A stretch of DNA of 64,000 nt. Source: CAZSHG01 sp964459995. Lineage in GTDB: Bacteria > UBP14 > UBA6098. Below, in pieces: positions 37,901 to 45,929 of this stretch (its first letter is position 1; every line of letters begins with the position of its first letter). Under the pieces are notes generated by a model. It did no database searches. It was not told the origin of the DNA and saw only the letters and a program-made list of their open reading frames with translations. The position numbers were made by a program, and so were the translations under genes. The stretch spans positions 124,001-188,000 of the forward strand of contig CAYWOR010000004.1 in assembly GCA_964459995.1 (NCBI GenBank). The letters are read 5' to 3'.

Positions 37901-39339
37901 TGGACTTCGCCAGCCCAGTCATCCGGGAAAACATAAGAATTGTCCATATTGCGGATTATCCCGCCGCCGGGAATCAGTCCACCTTCTCCAATCAATGGTT
38001 CGTCGGTAATTGTGCAGGCCGTATAATCCGAACAAGCCTCGTCGATTGCACCTGACTGACCTGTGTAGGGCAACATTCCGGGCGGATATTGTCTGTCGGT
38101 GATGCCGTGACCGTATTCGTGGTAATAAACATCGGCATAATAGCCCCAATTGTCGTATCCGCTCGCACCCGCGCCCATGTGGATTGCGTAACCGTCCCAC
38201 CATGCATTGTTCGGTGCCGGCGAGGTTACCTCGCGGACATAAACCGGCACCTGATAATCCATTCCTGAAAATTCCGCCTCGAGGGTTTTCACCCATTTGT
38301 GGACAATGTTTATGTGATGATAGGCGTCCATCTCGTCGAGGCCTGCGGTGGAAACTGTGAATTGAAGATCGACAACACTGTCGTCCGCCGGAACGAATAT
38401 CTCCGCTGGAAGCGCGGCGAGTGGAACAGCTCTGGCGAATAGCCCTTCGAGCTTGCCGGAGATGTCCCAGCCGGAACCGGGGTCGATGTCGATTTCGTAA
38501 TTGCCCACTGCATCGGAGGTGTCGGCGGTATAACCGCTAAGGCCAACATAGATAAACCTTTGAGGCGCGGAAACGGGGGTGTCGGTGCCGTAATGGGGAT
38601 GGATTTGGGAGTAAACTGTCCCGCGCACCAAGCTTCGAGTTTCGTCAAAGGAATAGAGAATCTCACCTGTTGCGGCGTCGAGATAAATCGCCCAATTTCG
38701 CACTGGAGAAAAGTTTTGTGCTTTTATCTTCCAAACCATCCTGCCGTCGGCATGTGCGAGATAAATGACCTCTGTTTCGTAAGAAACGAACTCGAAATTT
38801 TTCCGCGCAATGGAAACTGCAAGCTCTTCGGAGACTGAAGGTGTCCCGTTAGCCACCAAATTCGGAACAACACTCGCACCAAACATAACGAGATTGCCGT
38901 TCTTGACTCTAAAATCGACCCTCGCGCCTTCGACTCGGAGGCCGTCGTGAACCTGCCCGAAAATAGCATACCAAACCTCGTTGCGGAAACTTATCGACAG
39001 CGGAACAAGCTCGTTGGAGCCGACATTTCCAAAAATATCGGGGTGTTTGTTCACAAAATCGAGACATTTAAGCCGAAAACCATCCTCTCCCCTAACCGGA
39101 AATGAATAACCATTGGCGAAAAGCCTGTGGGGAAGTCCTGTCGTGGGATTCCATCGTCCAAACCATAAAACGCCGGTTTCCTCGATGAGGTCGAAGAGAA
39201 TCTTCCGGGCAAAGTCATTTGGAGGATTTTCCGTATATTCTGGCGTCTGCCAGCCATTGTTTGGAACACCCGTGGGCGCAATCGCGAAGACGGCACATGC
39301 TATCAGAAGGGTCAGAATCGAAAGGTTGAAGAACTTCAT
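34978..39339 (-). CDS. Secreted M36-like (fungalysin-type) metallopeptidase with type A sorting domain
   Basis: 1453 residues. Signal peptide (MKFFNLSILTLLIACAVFA), then an FTP/PepSY-like propeptide (VWYAIFGQVHDGLRVEGAR ... GEILYSFDETRSLVRGTVY). The catalytic domain has YYHEYGHGITDRQ at 405-417 (HEYGH, 407-411) and GAIDEACSDY with Glu434 as third zinc ligand, the usual M36 pattern. Further modules include a MAM-like domain (ending GWFIDDFGIL), a fibronectin-like domain and a cleaved beta domain. The C-terminus VPNPFNSACKLSFS ... FDINGRKIRTLYEGELPSG is a type A sorting domain. It is read from its own promoter and is the first gene of the minus-strand group. Confidence 0.85.
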   Translation of the reverse strand: MKFFNLSILTLLIACAVFAIAPTGVPNNGWQTPEYTENPPNDFARKILFDLIEETGVLWFGRWNPTTGLPHRLFANGYSFPVRGEDGFRLKCLDFVNKHPDIFGNVGSNELVPLSISFRNEVWYAIFGQVHDGLRVEGARVDFRVKNGNLVMFGASVVPNLVANGTPSVSEELAVSIARKNFEFVSYETEVIYLAHADGRMVWKIKAQNFSPVRNWAIYLDAATGEILYSFDETRSLVRGTVYSQIHPHYGTDTPVSAPQRFIYVGLSGYTADTSDAVGNYEIDIDPGSGWDISGKLEGLFARAVPLAALPAEIFVPADDSVVDLQFTVSTAGLDEMDAYHHINIVHKWVKTLEAEFSGMDYQVPVYVREVTSPAPNNAWWDGYAIHMGAGASGYDNWGYYADVYYHEYGHGITDRQYPPGMLPYTGQSGAIDEACSDYTACTITDEPLIGEGGLIPGGGIIRNMDNSYVFPDDWAGEVHADGRIIGGAFWKIRLALGANIADTLIHFAKYGAPEEFEAYLDEVLIVDDDDGNLLNGTPHFFEIFESFRAHGIGRFRISIHHRPISDTENLSGPYSAKCFVASTLPPEESTIRLFYSFGDGAWDNVTMIPTDIDREFEGFIPGAGTPTIVNYYIRACDTMGICATEPDSAPDLHHSFVVGTDTIPPIIIHSPITPIAVNSAPYRIDFTAKDNMGLGEIFVIWNLNGAEDETVAVLPDTLGNCIAFLNPPSVAIGDSFEYYIIVFDSATSPNSTRHPEDGYHLVKLVRAVWFDFEDAGIFTASAGWEWGVPSLGIGAYSGSKCWATGLTHDYASNANYVLNTGAIDLMGWSSATLEFKSYFDTEALYDGGNVWVSSDGGMRWYVLTPIGDYPSMWVDALREPGFTGGSEIWRKHIFDLTPYLGTVYGQLLFRFVFKSNSDFNKSGWFIDDFGILERQLILPPGRLIAESAHNAVVPVHWRKPDPAGPGLSRSPFEFLGFNIYRTLSSGDYSPTPINPEPIDDTIYYDHDVINEITYYYCVTAVYAEGESDPTAEVFATPFNARLSVWPDSLFIEVTQGPDLFDTTITISNLGDGWLEFDVIEYTYRPDTRSASVLPTDETADILDVIKRMWTAGAIELPPAERPMVPPSPHNWRHIIHDPDEFFVRRDIRDVYAQHDVSNFWLKLDSYGPMGVPGDEYAVAFAFDTDLDPSTGSPEFFGVEYVVAAGELGFPVDGVILRYNPDSEFGFDLAGFPHWVMNTFDSVGVGIAKSSIEDPPSVLLRAVIVSNMTSMPIPEDIAPDLGLPAVLYVLSDAWWVSESPISGVATPSSPQNITVTIEVPYMAVGEYNAWLQIVSNDAMMPNRTVPIVCRINPVNVDEAEKPYELSLDNAVPNPFNSACKLSFSTPGGAISVDIFDINGRKIRTLYEGELPSGRFATVFDGRDSAMRELPSGVYYARLTHESSSIVKKIMLVK

Positions 39340-39375
39340 TTCGCTCCATTTGTAATTTTCAATAATAGTTCGATA

Positions 39376-39403
39376 AATATAAACGCGGTCGATTGATTGT
39401 CAA
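39376..39403 (-). promoter_or_regulatory. Promoter of the M36-like protease gene
   Basis: Minus strand: -35 TTGACA (39403-39398), 16-bp spacer, -10 TATATT (39381-39376), about 37 bp before the ATG. Confidence 0.7.
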
Positions 39404-39434
39404 GTAAAGGCATTCGTATGAAGACTGATATTTC

Positions 39435-39462
39435 TTGATTGAAGTGCAATTTTAGTTATTAT
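39435..39462 (+). promoter_or_regulatory. Promoter of the nitrilase-fold cassette
   Basis: -35 TTGATT (39435-39440), 16-bp spacer, -10 TATTAT (39457-39462). Ribosome site AAGGGGG at 39472-39478 and ATG at 39485. Confidence 0.6.
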
Positions 39463-39484
39463 TAAATAAACAAGGGGGTAATTT

Positions 39485-40678
39485 ATGAGAAGGCTTGCTA
39501 TTGCTATTTTGCTCGTCATCGTAAGTGTGATGAGCGCGCCCGTCCGTGTGCTCGTAATCCGAGGGTATATGAGCTACGACAGGAACACCGCCTCGCAAAG
39601 TTCTTTCAACAAATGCCTGAATGCTTTGGACGAAGCAGACGGCGGAATCGACATCATCCTATTTCCCGAGTTTGCTTTCGGGGGAAGGGACGGGACCGCA
39701 TGGGGACATCCGGCGGTTTATTTCGAATGGGAAAACGACAGCGTGGGTTTTAGAACCTACCCCTACGATTCCACAAATCTCTACGATAGAAGCGCCGCGA
39801 TATATATCGATTCGCTCAGATACGTCGCAATCGCTGAAACATGCTATATATGGGCATCTTCCTGCGGCGAGATAATCGATGGAATTAATTATAATACAAT
39901 TCCGATTTTCCAACCCGACGGCAAACTGTATCGACTGAGACGCAAATGCCTCTATTCATCTCCTGTCGTGGCGCGCGACACCACGATACATCCCGACACG
40001 GTTTTCGTGAAATCCGGCGATACTATCGCTGTAATGACCACAATTTGCTACGAGAATTCCGCCCTCGCGCCGCTACTCGACCCCATAGACCCGCCAAGTC
40101 CATTGTGGCTTCTACCTCATGGCACATGGTCAGCGGCCGGAGACCCAGATATGACGCATAGAACTCAAAAATGGGTCTGGAATCCACTCCCAATAACCCT
40201 TTCCGGAGTCTGGAGCATTCCGGTTGACGGCTGGGTAACATATGACGCTGTGTTCATCTCGGCAGATATCTACGGAACAGAATGGACAGCTATGGGCATC
40301 GACAACTATGGCGATGACCGCGACCCCATCGCCTACGAACCGCTGGCATATATCGACGAAAGGCCAAATTGGGTGCTTATCGACTGCAACATCCCCGGTA
40401 TAAGCGACACTTTGCCGGTTGTGCGAGCAAAACCACGGTCGGAACCAGCATTCGAGAGCCTTACCGCAATGCCGAGAATCTCGAACTACGGCCCGATATT
40501 CATTTATGGCGCTTCCGCGCCCATCGAGATTTACGATTCCGAAGGCGAAATTGTGGTGATTATTCGTCCCGAGTCAGAATTCGTTATTTGGGAAGCCGGC
40601 GAGAACGGCGCGAACAAGGCCGGAGAATACACAATTCGCTCCGGCGGAGAATCCACAACAGTAATAATTCTGGATTAA
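39485..40678 (+). CDS. Secreted nitrilase-superfamily hydrolase
   Basis: 397 residues: signal peptide (MRRLAIAILLVIVSVMSA), then a carbon-nitrogen hydrolase fold with the full catalytic triad. Glu62 is in LFPEFAFGG, Lys154 in YRLRRKCLY, and Cys188 in TTICYEN. Superfamily members cleave nitriles or amides or transfer acyl groups; secretion is unusual because most are cytoplasmic. The last 60 residues (APIEIYDSEGEIVVII ... GEYTIRSGGE) look like a shortened FlgD-like domain without the YPNPFN opening, so how it is exported beyond the inner membrane is unclear. First gene of a plus-strand cassette; the next gene starts 12 bp downstream. Confidence 0.75.
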   Translation: MRRLAIAILLVIVSVMSAPVRVLVIRGYMSYDRNTASQSSFNKCLNALDEADGGIDIILFPEFAFGGRDGTAWGHPAVYFEWENDSVGFRTYPYDSTNLYDRSAAIYIDSLRYVAIAETCYIWASSCGEIIDGINYNTIPIFQPDGKLYRLRRKCLYSSPVVARDTTIHPDTVFVKSGDTIAVMTTICYENSALAPLLDPIDPPSPLWLLPHGTWSAAGDPDMTHRTQKWVWNPLPITLSGVWSIPVDGWVTYDAVFISADIYGTEWTAMGIDNYGDDRDPIAYEPLAYIDERPNWVLIDCNIPGISDTLPVVRAKPRSEPAFESLTAMPRISNYGPIFIYGASAPIEIYDSEGEIVVIIRPESEFVIWEAGENGANKAGEYTIRSGGESTTVIILD

Positions 40679-40689
40679 GGGTGATGATA

Positions 40690-42213
40690 ATGAAAAAGCT
40701 CATTTATATTTCAATATTAATCCTCACAATTTCTCTCATGGCGAAAATTAAAGTTGCTGTTCTTTCTGTTCGCGGCCCGAATTACACCCTCGGTTTGATG
40801 GAAGCCATCGACGCCGTTTTCGCTGAGGATTCGACAATTGACCTCGTTCTCGGCCCGGCGGAGGTTTTGGGCGGAGATACAAACCGGGCGCGAATTGTCT
40901 TCGAGGATTCCGCAGGGACAATAATTCCGAGATCAGACGGTTTTTCACGAAGCTGGTGTGTGAAATCCACAATCGAGGGTGCACAATTCCTAGCCCAGCG
41001 ATATTCCGCGACAATTATTCCCGGCACCCTTTGGGAGATCGACGAAAATCTCCGATGCTATGAATCGACCCCCATTATCGGCCCCGATGGCCGAATTCAG
41101 CGAGTCCGCCGCAAGGCTCATAATGCAAAAACCGATTACGCCATCGATCCGACCATTCGCCTCGACACAATAACCACTCGTGACGCCGACGAATACACTT
41201 TCATGCTCGCTATAAGCAACGAAACCCGCGATTTATGGGATGTCTATCCATTCTTGAGTTTTTACAACCCCGATCTTCTGCTGGTTTCCACTGTTCATTG
41301 GAACTCGACATTCTATCAAATCACGAACATCATCGAGACAGGTTATCGCCCCGACCCAGCTTTCCTGCGGAGTTATGTCTCGAATTGGGATTCGGGCATG
41401 CTTGGTCATTTAGCCTCGCGAAACACTGTTTTTCTCCTCTCCTGTCTGGATACTCTTCCCGGCGGGCTTTTCGGGGCTAATTTTTATGAGGAGTATCTTC
41501 CCGACCATAGCTGGTTCGGTTTCGACAACATCGTCGCCACACCCCACGGAGCAATTTATCTCTTCGACCCCCACGAGCCTTTAGTTTACCACCAGATGCA
41601 TATTGCGATTCGCGCAACCGACAGCCTCGGTGCACCGGTGGAATCGGTCTTCGTGAATTTCGGCGCGCCGGGCGAGATTCCCACAAACGCCGGTTGGACG
41701 AATGCGCAAGGTATTTTTTCTCATGCCACTGCTATTGCGGAGAGTGTTTTTTTCCTTATGGCCAAAGATAGTTTCGTAATCGTGCCCGAGGAGACGATAG
41801 TCTATGTTTCAGTGGACAATCCGGCCTGCACGGTCGATGTCCGGGTCGAAATAGACAGCACTTATAGTATAGCGGAGCGAGCGCTTCCGGGTGATTTTGA
41901 GATTCGCGCCTATCCGAATCCGTTTAACTCGTCGGTTACTATTTCAATTTCGGGCGTATGCGATACGCCCCTACGGGTCGAGATTTACGATGTTGCCGGG
42001 CGATTAATTCACATCATTGCGAGGCCGAACGCCGCGGCAATCTCACAAAATAATAGGTCGAGCGTCTCGCTCGACACACGGCGAGACGACGTGTCTATTA
42101 ATAATGGGGGATTCGTCTGGACACCCGACGAATCCCTCGGTTCCGGCGTCTATTTGATAAAAATCGGCAATTCACAAGAAAACAAGTTAATTAAAACAGT
42201 TTACCTAAAGTAA
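40690..42213 (+). CDS. Secreted nitrilase-fold protein with catalytic Cys replaced, type A sorting domain
   Basis: 507 residues from ATG 40690 (AAGGG 9 nt upstream; the open frame extends further upstream but only inside the previous gene). Signal peptide, then a nitrilase-like fold parallel to the preceding protein. Lys142 is kept in RVRRKAHN, but the Cys position reads AISNET (Ser176), and the Glu motif is PAEVLGG, where Glu is one position off PEFAFGG. It is therefore probably not a nitrilase by the usual mechanism. A CarboxypepD-like region follows and the C-terminus is a type A domain (YPNPFNSSVTISIS ... SGVYLIKI) interrupted by a palindromic insertion of about 25 residues. Role unknown. 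Confidence 0.75.
   Translation: MKKLIYISILILTISLMAKIKVAVLSVRGPNYTLGLMEAIDAVFAEDSTIDLVLGPAEVLGGDTNRARIVFEDSAGTIIPRSDGFSRSWCVKSTIEGAQFLAQRYSATIIPGTLWEIDENLRCYESTPIIGPDGRIQRVRRKAHNAKTDYAIDPTIRLDTITTRDADEYTFMLAISNETRDLWDVYPFLSFYNPDLLLVSTVHWNSTFYQITNIIETGYRPDPAFLRSYVSNWDSGMLGHLASRNTVFLLSCLDTLPGGLFGANFYEEYLPDHSWFGFDNIVATPHGAIYLFDPHEPLVYHQMHIAIRATDSLGAPVESVFVNFGAPGEIPTNAGWTNAQGIFSHATAIAESVFFLMAKDSFVIVPEETIVYVSVDNPACTVDVRVEIDSTYSIAERALPGDFEIRAYPNPFNSSVTISISGVCDTPLRVEIYDVAGRLIHIIARPNAAAISQNNRSSVSLDTRRDDVSINNGGFVWTPDESLGSGVYLIKIGNSQENKLIKTVYLK
41952..41970 (+). repeat. Palindrome inside sorting-domain coding sequence, copy A
   Basis: GGGCGTAT-GCG-ATACGCCC, a perfect 8-bp stem followed by CTAC. Copy B at 43784-43802 has the same frame but changed paired bases. 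Confidence 0.8.
42015..42094 (+). repeat. In-frame palindromic insertion in sorting domain, copy A
   Basis: Part of a 153-bp direct repeat (42001-42153 versus 43833-43985; five mismatches and no gaps by my count). It holds CATTGCGAGGCC ... GCAATCTC (42015-42044), then hairpin GTCGAGC-GTCTC-GCTCGAC (42057-42075), and a second hairpin with one mismatch (42076-42094). Loops GTCTC and GAGAC are complementary. It adds roughly 25 residues compared with the sorting domains of the other secreted proteins. Confidence 0.75.
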
Positions 42214-42221
42214 GGATAATA

Positions 42222-44045
42222 ATGAAACAAATAGTCTTAACAATTTCCATTCTCGCGTTCCTTGGCGGTTTTCTCTCCGCCCAGCCGTGCTGTGAACGCG
42301 CCGTAATAGACGAGCTTTATCTACCGGAGGACTATTTCACTTCCGTGTTTGCCGCGATAGACACCCCGGACACAAACCCGAATCCCTGCGATAGTTGTAA
42401 GTTGTTCTTCGATCTTACAGATCCTGTGTTGCATATAACTGACAACAACTTAGATAGCCTTTGGGCTTTTTTAGGCCGACATTTCTGCACGGTGGATGTC
42501 GAATCCATAAGTTACGATGACACTTCGATTTACAAAGAATACGACCTAGTTGGTATTTACTCTAAGGAAAGCCCGTTATCCGCCGCTAAAACAACGGCGC
42601 TTATAAATTACGTCTATAACGGCGGCACTCTGGCTATATTAGGAGATTGCTGTGGATTAGACAATGCTTTGAATGGACTACTTAGCGATTCTAGGTGGAA
42701 TTTGGGTTTATTTATCAATACTGACTGTATACTAGATTCTACTAATCACTTTTCTCTAAGTCCAGAATTCGCTATCTTTAAGGACTTATTAGAGCATTCA
42801 TTGATGACAAGTATCGATTCATTATTACTTAATAAAGGAGCGAGTACTGATATTTCATTTCCAGCAAATCGTTTAGCGTGGGGTGACGATGACGCCTATT
42901 CCGTTGTTTACGATCCATATCCAGAGACTACAATTGTAGTTGCTTCAGAACCTGTAGTTCTATCTATTAGTCGCTTTGGCGAAGGAATAGTTTTACTTAA
43001 TTCGGATATGAGTATATGGACATCTGTAATTTGGTATCCTGGTAGCTACACGCAATTTAGCAATCGACAGTTGGCTTATAATTTCTTCAACTGCAACATA
43101 ATCCCTCATTTCGCTTTCAATCATCCGAAATTTTCGAGTATTATTTGCTTTCCAGAAATACTCTATGCGGAAGTCAATATCGAAAACTACGGGATGATAG
43201 AACCGGATTCGGTTCGGGTGAAATGGGAATCGACGGTCTTGACGGTTGCTTCACCCTTTGTAAGTGTTTCCGACTCGACACTCTCGTTATCGCTTCCGCT
43301 GGATTCTTATTTCCCGGGGGATACGGTGAATCTTTGCATCGAGGCAATCTGCGACACAGGCGGCTATTGGCCTTTCGACTCGATTTGCTGGTGGTATTAT
43401 CTCGACCCCTTCGTCGATTCGCTCGGCCCGACAATCGAAAGGATAACGACCGATTCGTTATATCCAGATGACACTTTATTGACCTATGTTTACGATACGA
43501 GCGGTGTCGATACAGCCTCGATTCTGGTTTTGATGAACCTCGACACGGTCGGGACGTTCATTTTCGAGGCCGGAACGCTTGCTATATGGGGTTTTCCGGA
43601 TACGACGGCGTCGGTTTCCGTGATAATCATCGTCGAAGACCTCTATCCATGTTGGGATAACGTCGGTTCGACCTCGTTCTCGGTCGATGTTAGAACTAAA
43701 ATAGCGGAAATCAATAAACCGGAAGATTTTGAGATTCGTGCCTATCCGAATCCCTTCAATTCGTCGGTTACTGTTTCGATTTCGGGCGAATGCGATTCGC
43801 CCCTACGAATAGAGATTTACGATGTGCAGGGACGATTAATTCACGTCATTGCGAGGCCGAAGGCCGCGGCAATCTCACAAAATAATAGGTCGAGCGTCTC
43901 GCTCGACACACGGCGAGACGCCGTGTCTATTAATAATGGGGTATTCGTCTGGACACCCGACGAATCCATCGGTTCCGGCGTCTATCTCGTCAGAGTTTCA
44001 ATGACTGAACGGTCAGTTACTAAACGACTGGTATATCTGAAATAA
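42222..44045 (+). CDS. Secreted protein with GATase-like segment and type A sorting domain
   Basis: 607 residues with signal peptide (MKQIVLTISILAFLGGFLSA) and many Cys near the N-terminus (QPCCERA, NPNPCDSC). Residues about 60-300 look like a DUF4350 or GATase1-like flavodoxin-type domain (VGIYSKESPLSAAKTTALIN, then YNGGTLAILGDC ... GEGIVLLNSD). Ig-like repeats follow. The C-terminus (YPNPFNSSVTVSISGE ... SGVYLVRV) is a type A domain with copy B of the palindromic insertion. The stretch 42500-43140 is visibly more AT-rich than the rest of the gene and the window. It follows the pseudo-nitrilase by 8 bp. Function unknown. Confidence 0.7.
   Translation: MKQIVLTISILAFLGGFLSAQPCCERAVIDELYLPEDYFTSVFAAIDTPDTNPNPCDSCKLFFDLTDPVLHITDNNLDSLWAFLGRHFCTVDVESISYDDTSIYKEYDLVGIYSKESPLSAAKTTALINYVYNGGTLAILGDCCGLDNALNGLLSDSRWNLGLFINTDCILDSTNHFSLSPEFAIFKDLLEHSLMTSIDSLLLNKGASTDISFPANRLAWGDDDAYSVVYDPYPETTIVVASEPVVLSISRFGEGIVLLNSDMSIWTSVIWYPGSYTQFSNRQLAYNFFNCNIIPHFAFNHPKFSSIICFPEILYAEVNIENYGMIEPDSVRVKWESTVLTVASPFVSVSDSTLSLSLPLDSYFPGDTVNLCIEAICDTGGYWPFDSICWWYYLDPFVDSLGPTIERITTDSLYPDDTLLTYVYDTSGVDTASILVLMNLDTVGTFIFEAGTLAIWGFPDTTASVSVIIIVEDLYPCWDNVGSTSFSVDVRTKIAEINKPEDFEIRAYPNPFNSSVTVSISGECDSPLRIEIYDVQGRLIHVIARPKAAAISQNNRSSVSLDTRRDAVSINNGVFVWTPDESIGSGVYLVRVSMTERSVTKRLVYLK
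43784..43802 (+). repeat. Palindrome inside sorting-domain coding sequence, copy B
   Basis: GGGCGAAT-GCG-ATTCGCCC, perfect 8-bp stem, followed by CTAC. Relative to copy A the base pairs T-A and A-T in the stem are exchanged on both sides, so pairing is kept. Confidence 0.8.
43847..43926 (+). repeat. In-frame palindromic insertion in sorting domain, copy B
   Basis: Same element as 42015-42094. Here both hairpins are perfect: GTCGAGC-GTCTC-GCTCGAC (43889-43907) and ACACGGC-GAGAC-GCCGTGT (43908-43926). GCGTCTCGC and GCGAGACGC are also reverse complements, so a single long hairpin is an alternative fold. The leading unit contains GGCC-GAA-GGCC. Confidence 0.8.
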
Positions 44046-44075
44046 CAAAACCGAGAATTAATCGAGGTGAAAAAA

Positions 44076-45911
44076 ATGAGCCCAAAACTAAAATTTTACT
44101 TAAAGCCGCTGACACTAATCGCGGTATGTTTTTTCATTCTTTGGATCAGCGATGCGTGGAAACTGTCAAAATGGCTACCGCCTTCCTTAAAATCCTCAAG
44201 CCGTAAGGCAGACCGTCTGGGTTTACTCTTCGCGAGTTCCGGCACAAGTTTAATCGATATGTTGACTTCATGTGCAAGCATCGAAGAGATCGCAAAGTTT
44301 GTGGACAATCATCCCGACAACGCCGATTACCAGTTCGCTTTGGGTGCGATGCGGGAATACGGCATCGAAAATATGCGAAGAGCCGAAGAACTCGACCCAA
44401 CCAACCCTATCTACCCCTATGGGCTCGGGATTAGTTATCTGCAAAGACCTATTCAGAGTATGGCAGGCAAATCATCATATGATCCCGACAGCGCTCTCGC
44501 CGCTTTTAAACGAGCAAGCATACTCGACCCGGAAAATGCCGCAATTGACCTCGCAAAAGCCTACGCACTCACCGAAATAACCGAATGCTCCTCCACAGTT
44601 TCCTATCGTGCAAGACTTGTTCACGATTATAGCCTTTTTCACAACATCCTCACCGAAGAAGGGCGCGAGTGCATAATCGAGGCAATGGATAAGACATCAT
44701 TCAGAAGCTATTCCTCCGATGCCGTCTCCGCCTCTTTGAGACTTCTTAGCGATTCAGGGAACAATACATTCAATAACAGGACAATTTTCGCGATAGGTGG
44801 TGTGCGATTACTTGGTTTCCATGGAGGATTAACGGCCATCAAACTTTTCGTCGAGGATATTCGCCCCTTCGAGGATGAAGAAAGGGTATCTGCGACTGCG
44901 GATACCTTACTTAGATTGGCTAACTTAGGCTTGATGATGCGTGATGATCCGAGCATGTCGATTATTCAGTTTATTTATGGCTCTTTAGTAACGACAATCT
45001 GCCTGGATATGTTAGGCGACCTTTATCTGCTTAACGACATGCCCGTGGAAGCCCGTTTGGCAGGCCAGTTTATGGCTGATATAAAAAATTGGAGACACAA
45101 TGCATCTTCCATGTTCTATTATGGCTTTCTTGGACGGAAAATTGTTCGTGTTCTTAATCCCCTCGGCCTATTTGCCGCAATTCAGGTTAGCACAATTTTT
45201 ATTCTGGCTCTATTCGTCGCCGCGATGGCGATATTGCTCATCAAGGGCGCTCCAGCCGAAGAAAAAGATTCAATATGCTGGCTTTTTTATCTAAAAGCAG
45301 TGTTTTTAGGGTTCGGCTTGACGATGCTGTTCTTTGTTATGATGATGATTGACGTAACGACTAATGCCTTCTTTAGGGAAATACTACTCGTTGCCATAGC
45401 CTCGGTTTTCATCGCGAGTTCGGGAATTCTAATCTATCGAATCGCGACGAAACGCCGTTCCTTCGACGAGCATCTATTCGGATTCATCTCGAGTATGCTA
45501 ATATGCCTTGTGGCAATCGCGTGTTTCTTATTTAAATTACCGATACTGTGTTTCTCCGGTTTCGCGATAGGCATCATTCTCTCCGCGCTCCATAACTCAC
45601 GAAAAAAAGCGGACAGATTGCGAAATTCGAGTGCGTTAATCGCTAAATCTTCGGCCCTGTGTTTCGCAGTATTCACCGTCATAATAATAATCGTATGGAT
45701 TTATTGCAGTAATTTCCTATATATTTATATGAATCACAATGATTATAGCTTCAAATATGCAATTAGCGGAAGACTCTTTTCTGATCTCGATCAACTGCAA
45801 GTATCGGATTACGGCGCGCATTTTCAGCCCAATGAATCGGTGAAGAACCTCGCAAGAGAAAAACGAATCGAGCGTCTTGAGGAGATGTTCGGGAAGATCG
45901 AAAACAAATAA
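44076..45911 (+). CDS. TPR-containing polytopic membrane protein
   Basis: 611 residues from ATG 44076, with GAGGTG 6 nt upstream; a GTG at 44067 lies inside that ribosome site and is less likely. One N-terminal transmembrane helix (LTLIAVCFFILWISDA) is followed by a periplasmic tetratricopeptide-like region (YQFALGAMREYGIENMRRAEELDPTNP, ALAAFKRASILDPENAAI). Then come about six membrane helices from about residue 365, and a short tail. No known family is recognised. It follows the secreted proteins by 30 bp and precedes another membrane protein, so it may be an envelope partner for them. Confidence 0.65.
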   Translation: MSPKLKFYLKPLTLIAVCFFILWISDAWKLSKWLPPSLKSSSRKADRLGLLFASSGTSLIDMLTSCASIEEIAKFVDNHPDNADYQFALGAMREYGIENMRRAEELDPTNPIYPYGLGISYLQRPIQSMAGKSSYDPDSALAAFKRASILDPENAAIDLAKAYALTEITECSSTVSYRARLVHDYSLFHNILTEEGRECIIEAMDKTSFRSYSSDAVSASLRLLSDSGNNTFNNRTIFAIGGVRLLGFHGGLTAIKLFVEDIRPFEDEERVSATADTLLRLANLGLMMRDDPSMSIIQFIYGSLVTTICLDMLGDLYLLNDMPVEARLAGQFMADIKNWRHNASSMFYYGFLGRKIVRVLNPLGLFAAIQVSTIFILALFVAAMAILLIKGAPAEEKDSICWLFYLKAVFLGFGLTMLFFVMMMIDVTTNAFFREILLVAIASVFIASSGILIYRIATKRRSFDEHLFGFISSMLICLVAIACFLFKLPILCFSGFAIGIILSALHNSRKKADRLRNSSALIAKSSALCFAVFTVIIIIVWIYCSNFLYIYMNHNDYSFKYAISGRLFSDLDQLQVSDYGAHFQPNESVKNLAREKRIERLEEMFGKIENK

Positions 45912-45929
45912 CCCTCGAGGAAGTGCATT

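Noticed and set aside
40369..40689. 5' extension of the second nitrilase-fold gene
   Set aside because: It lies wholly inside the preceding gene in another frame; AAGGG and a proper signal peptide mark 40690 as the start.
39485..42213. The two nitrilase-fold proteins as one frameshifted gene
   Set aside because: Each has its own signal peptide, ribosome site and complete fold.
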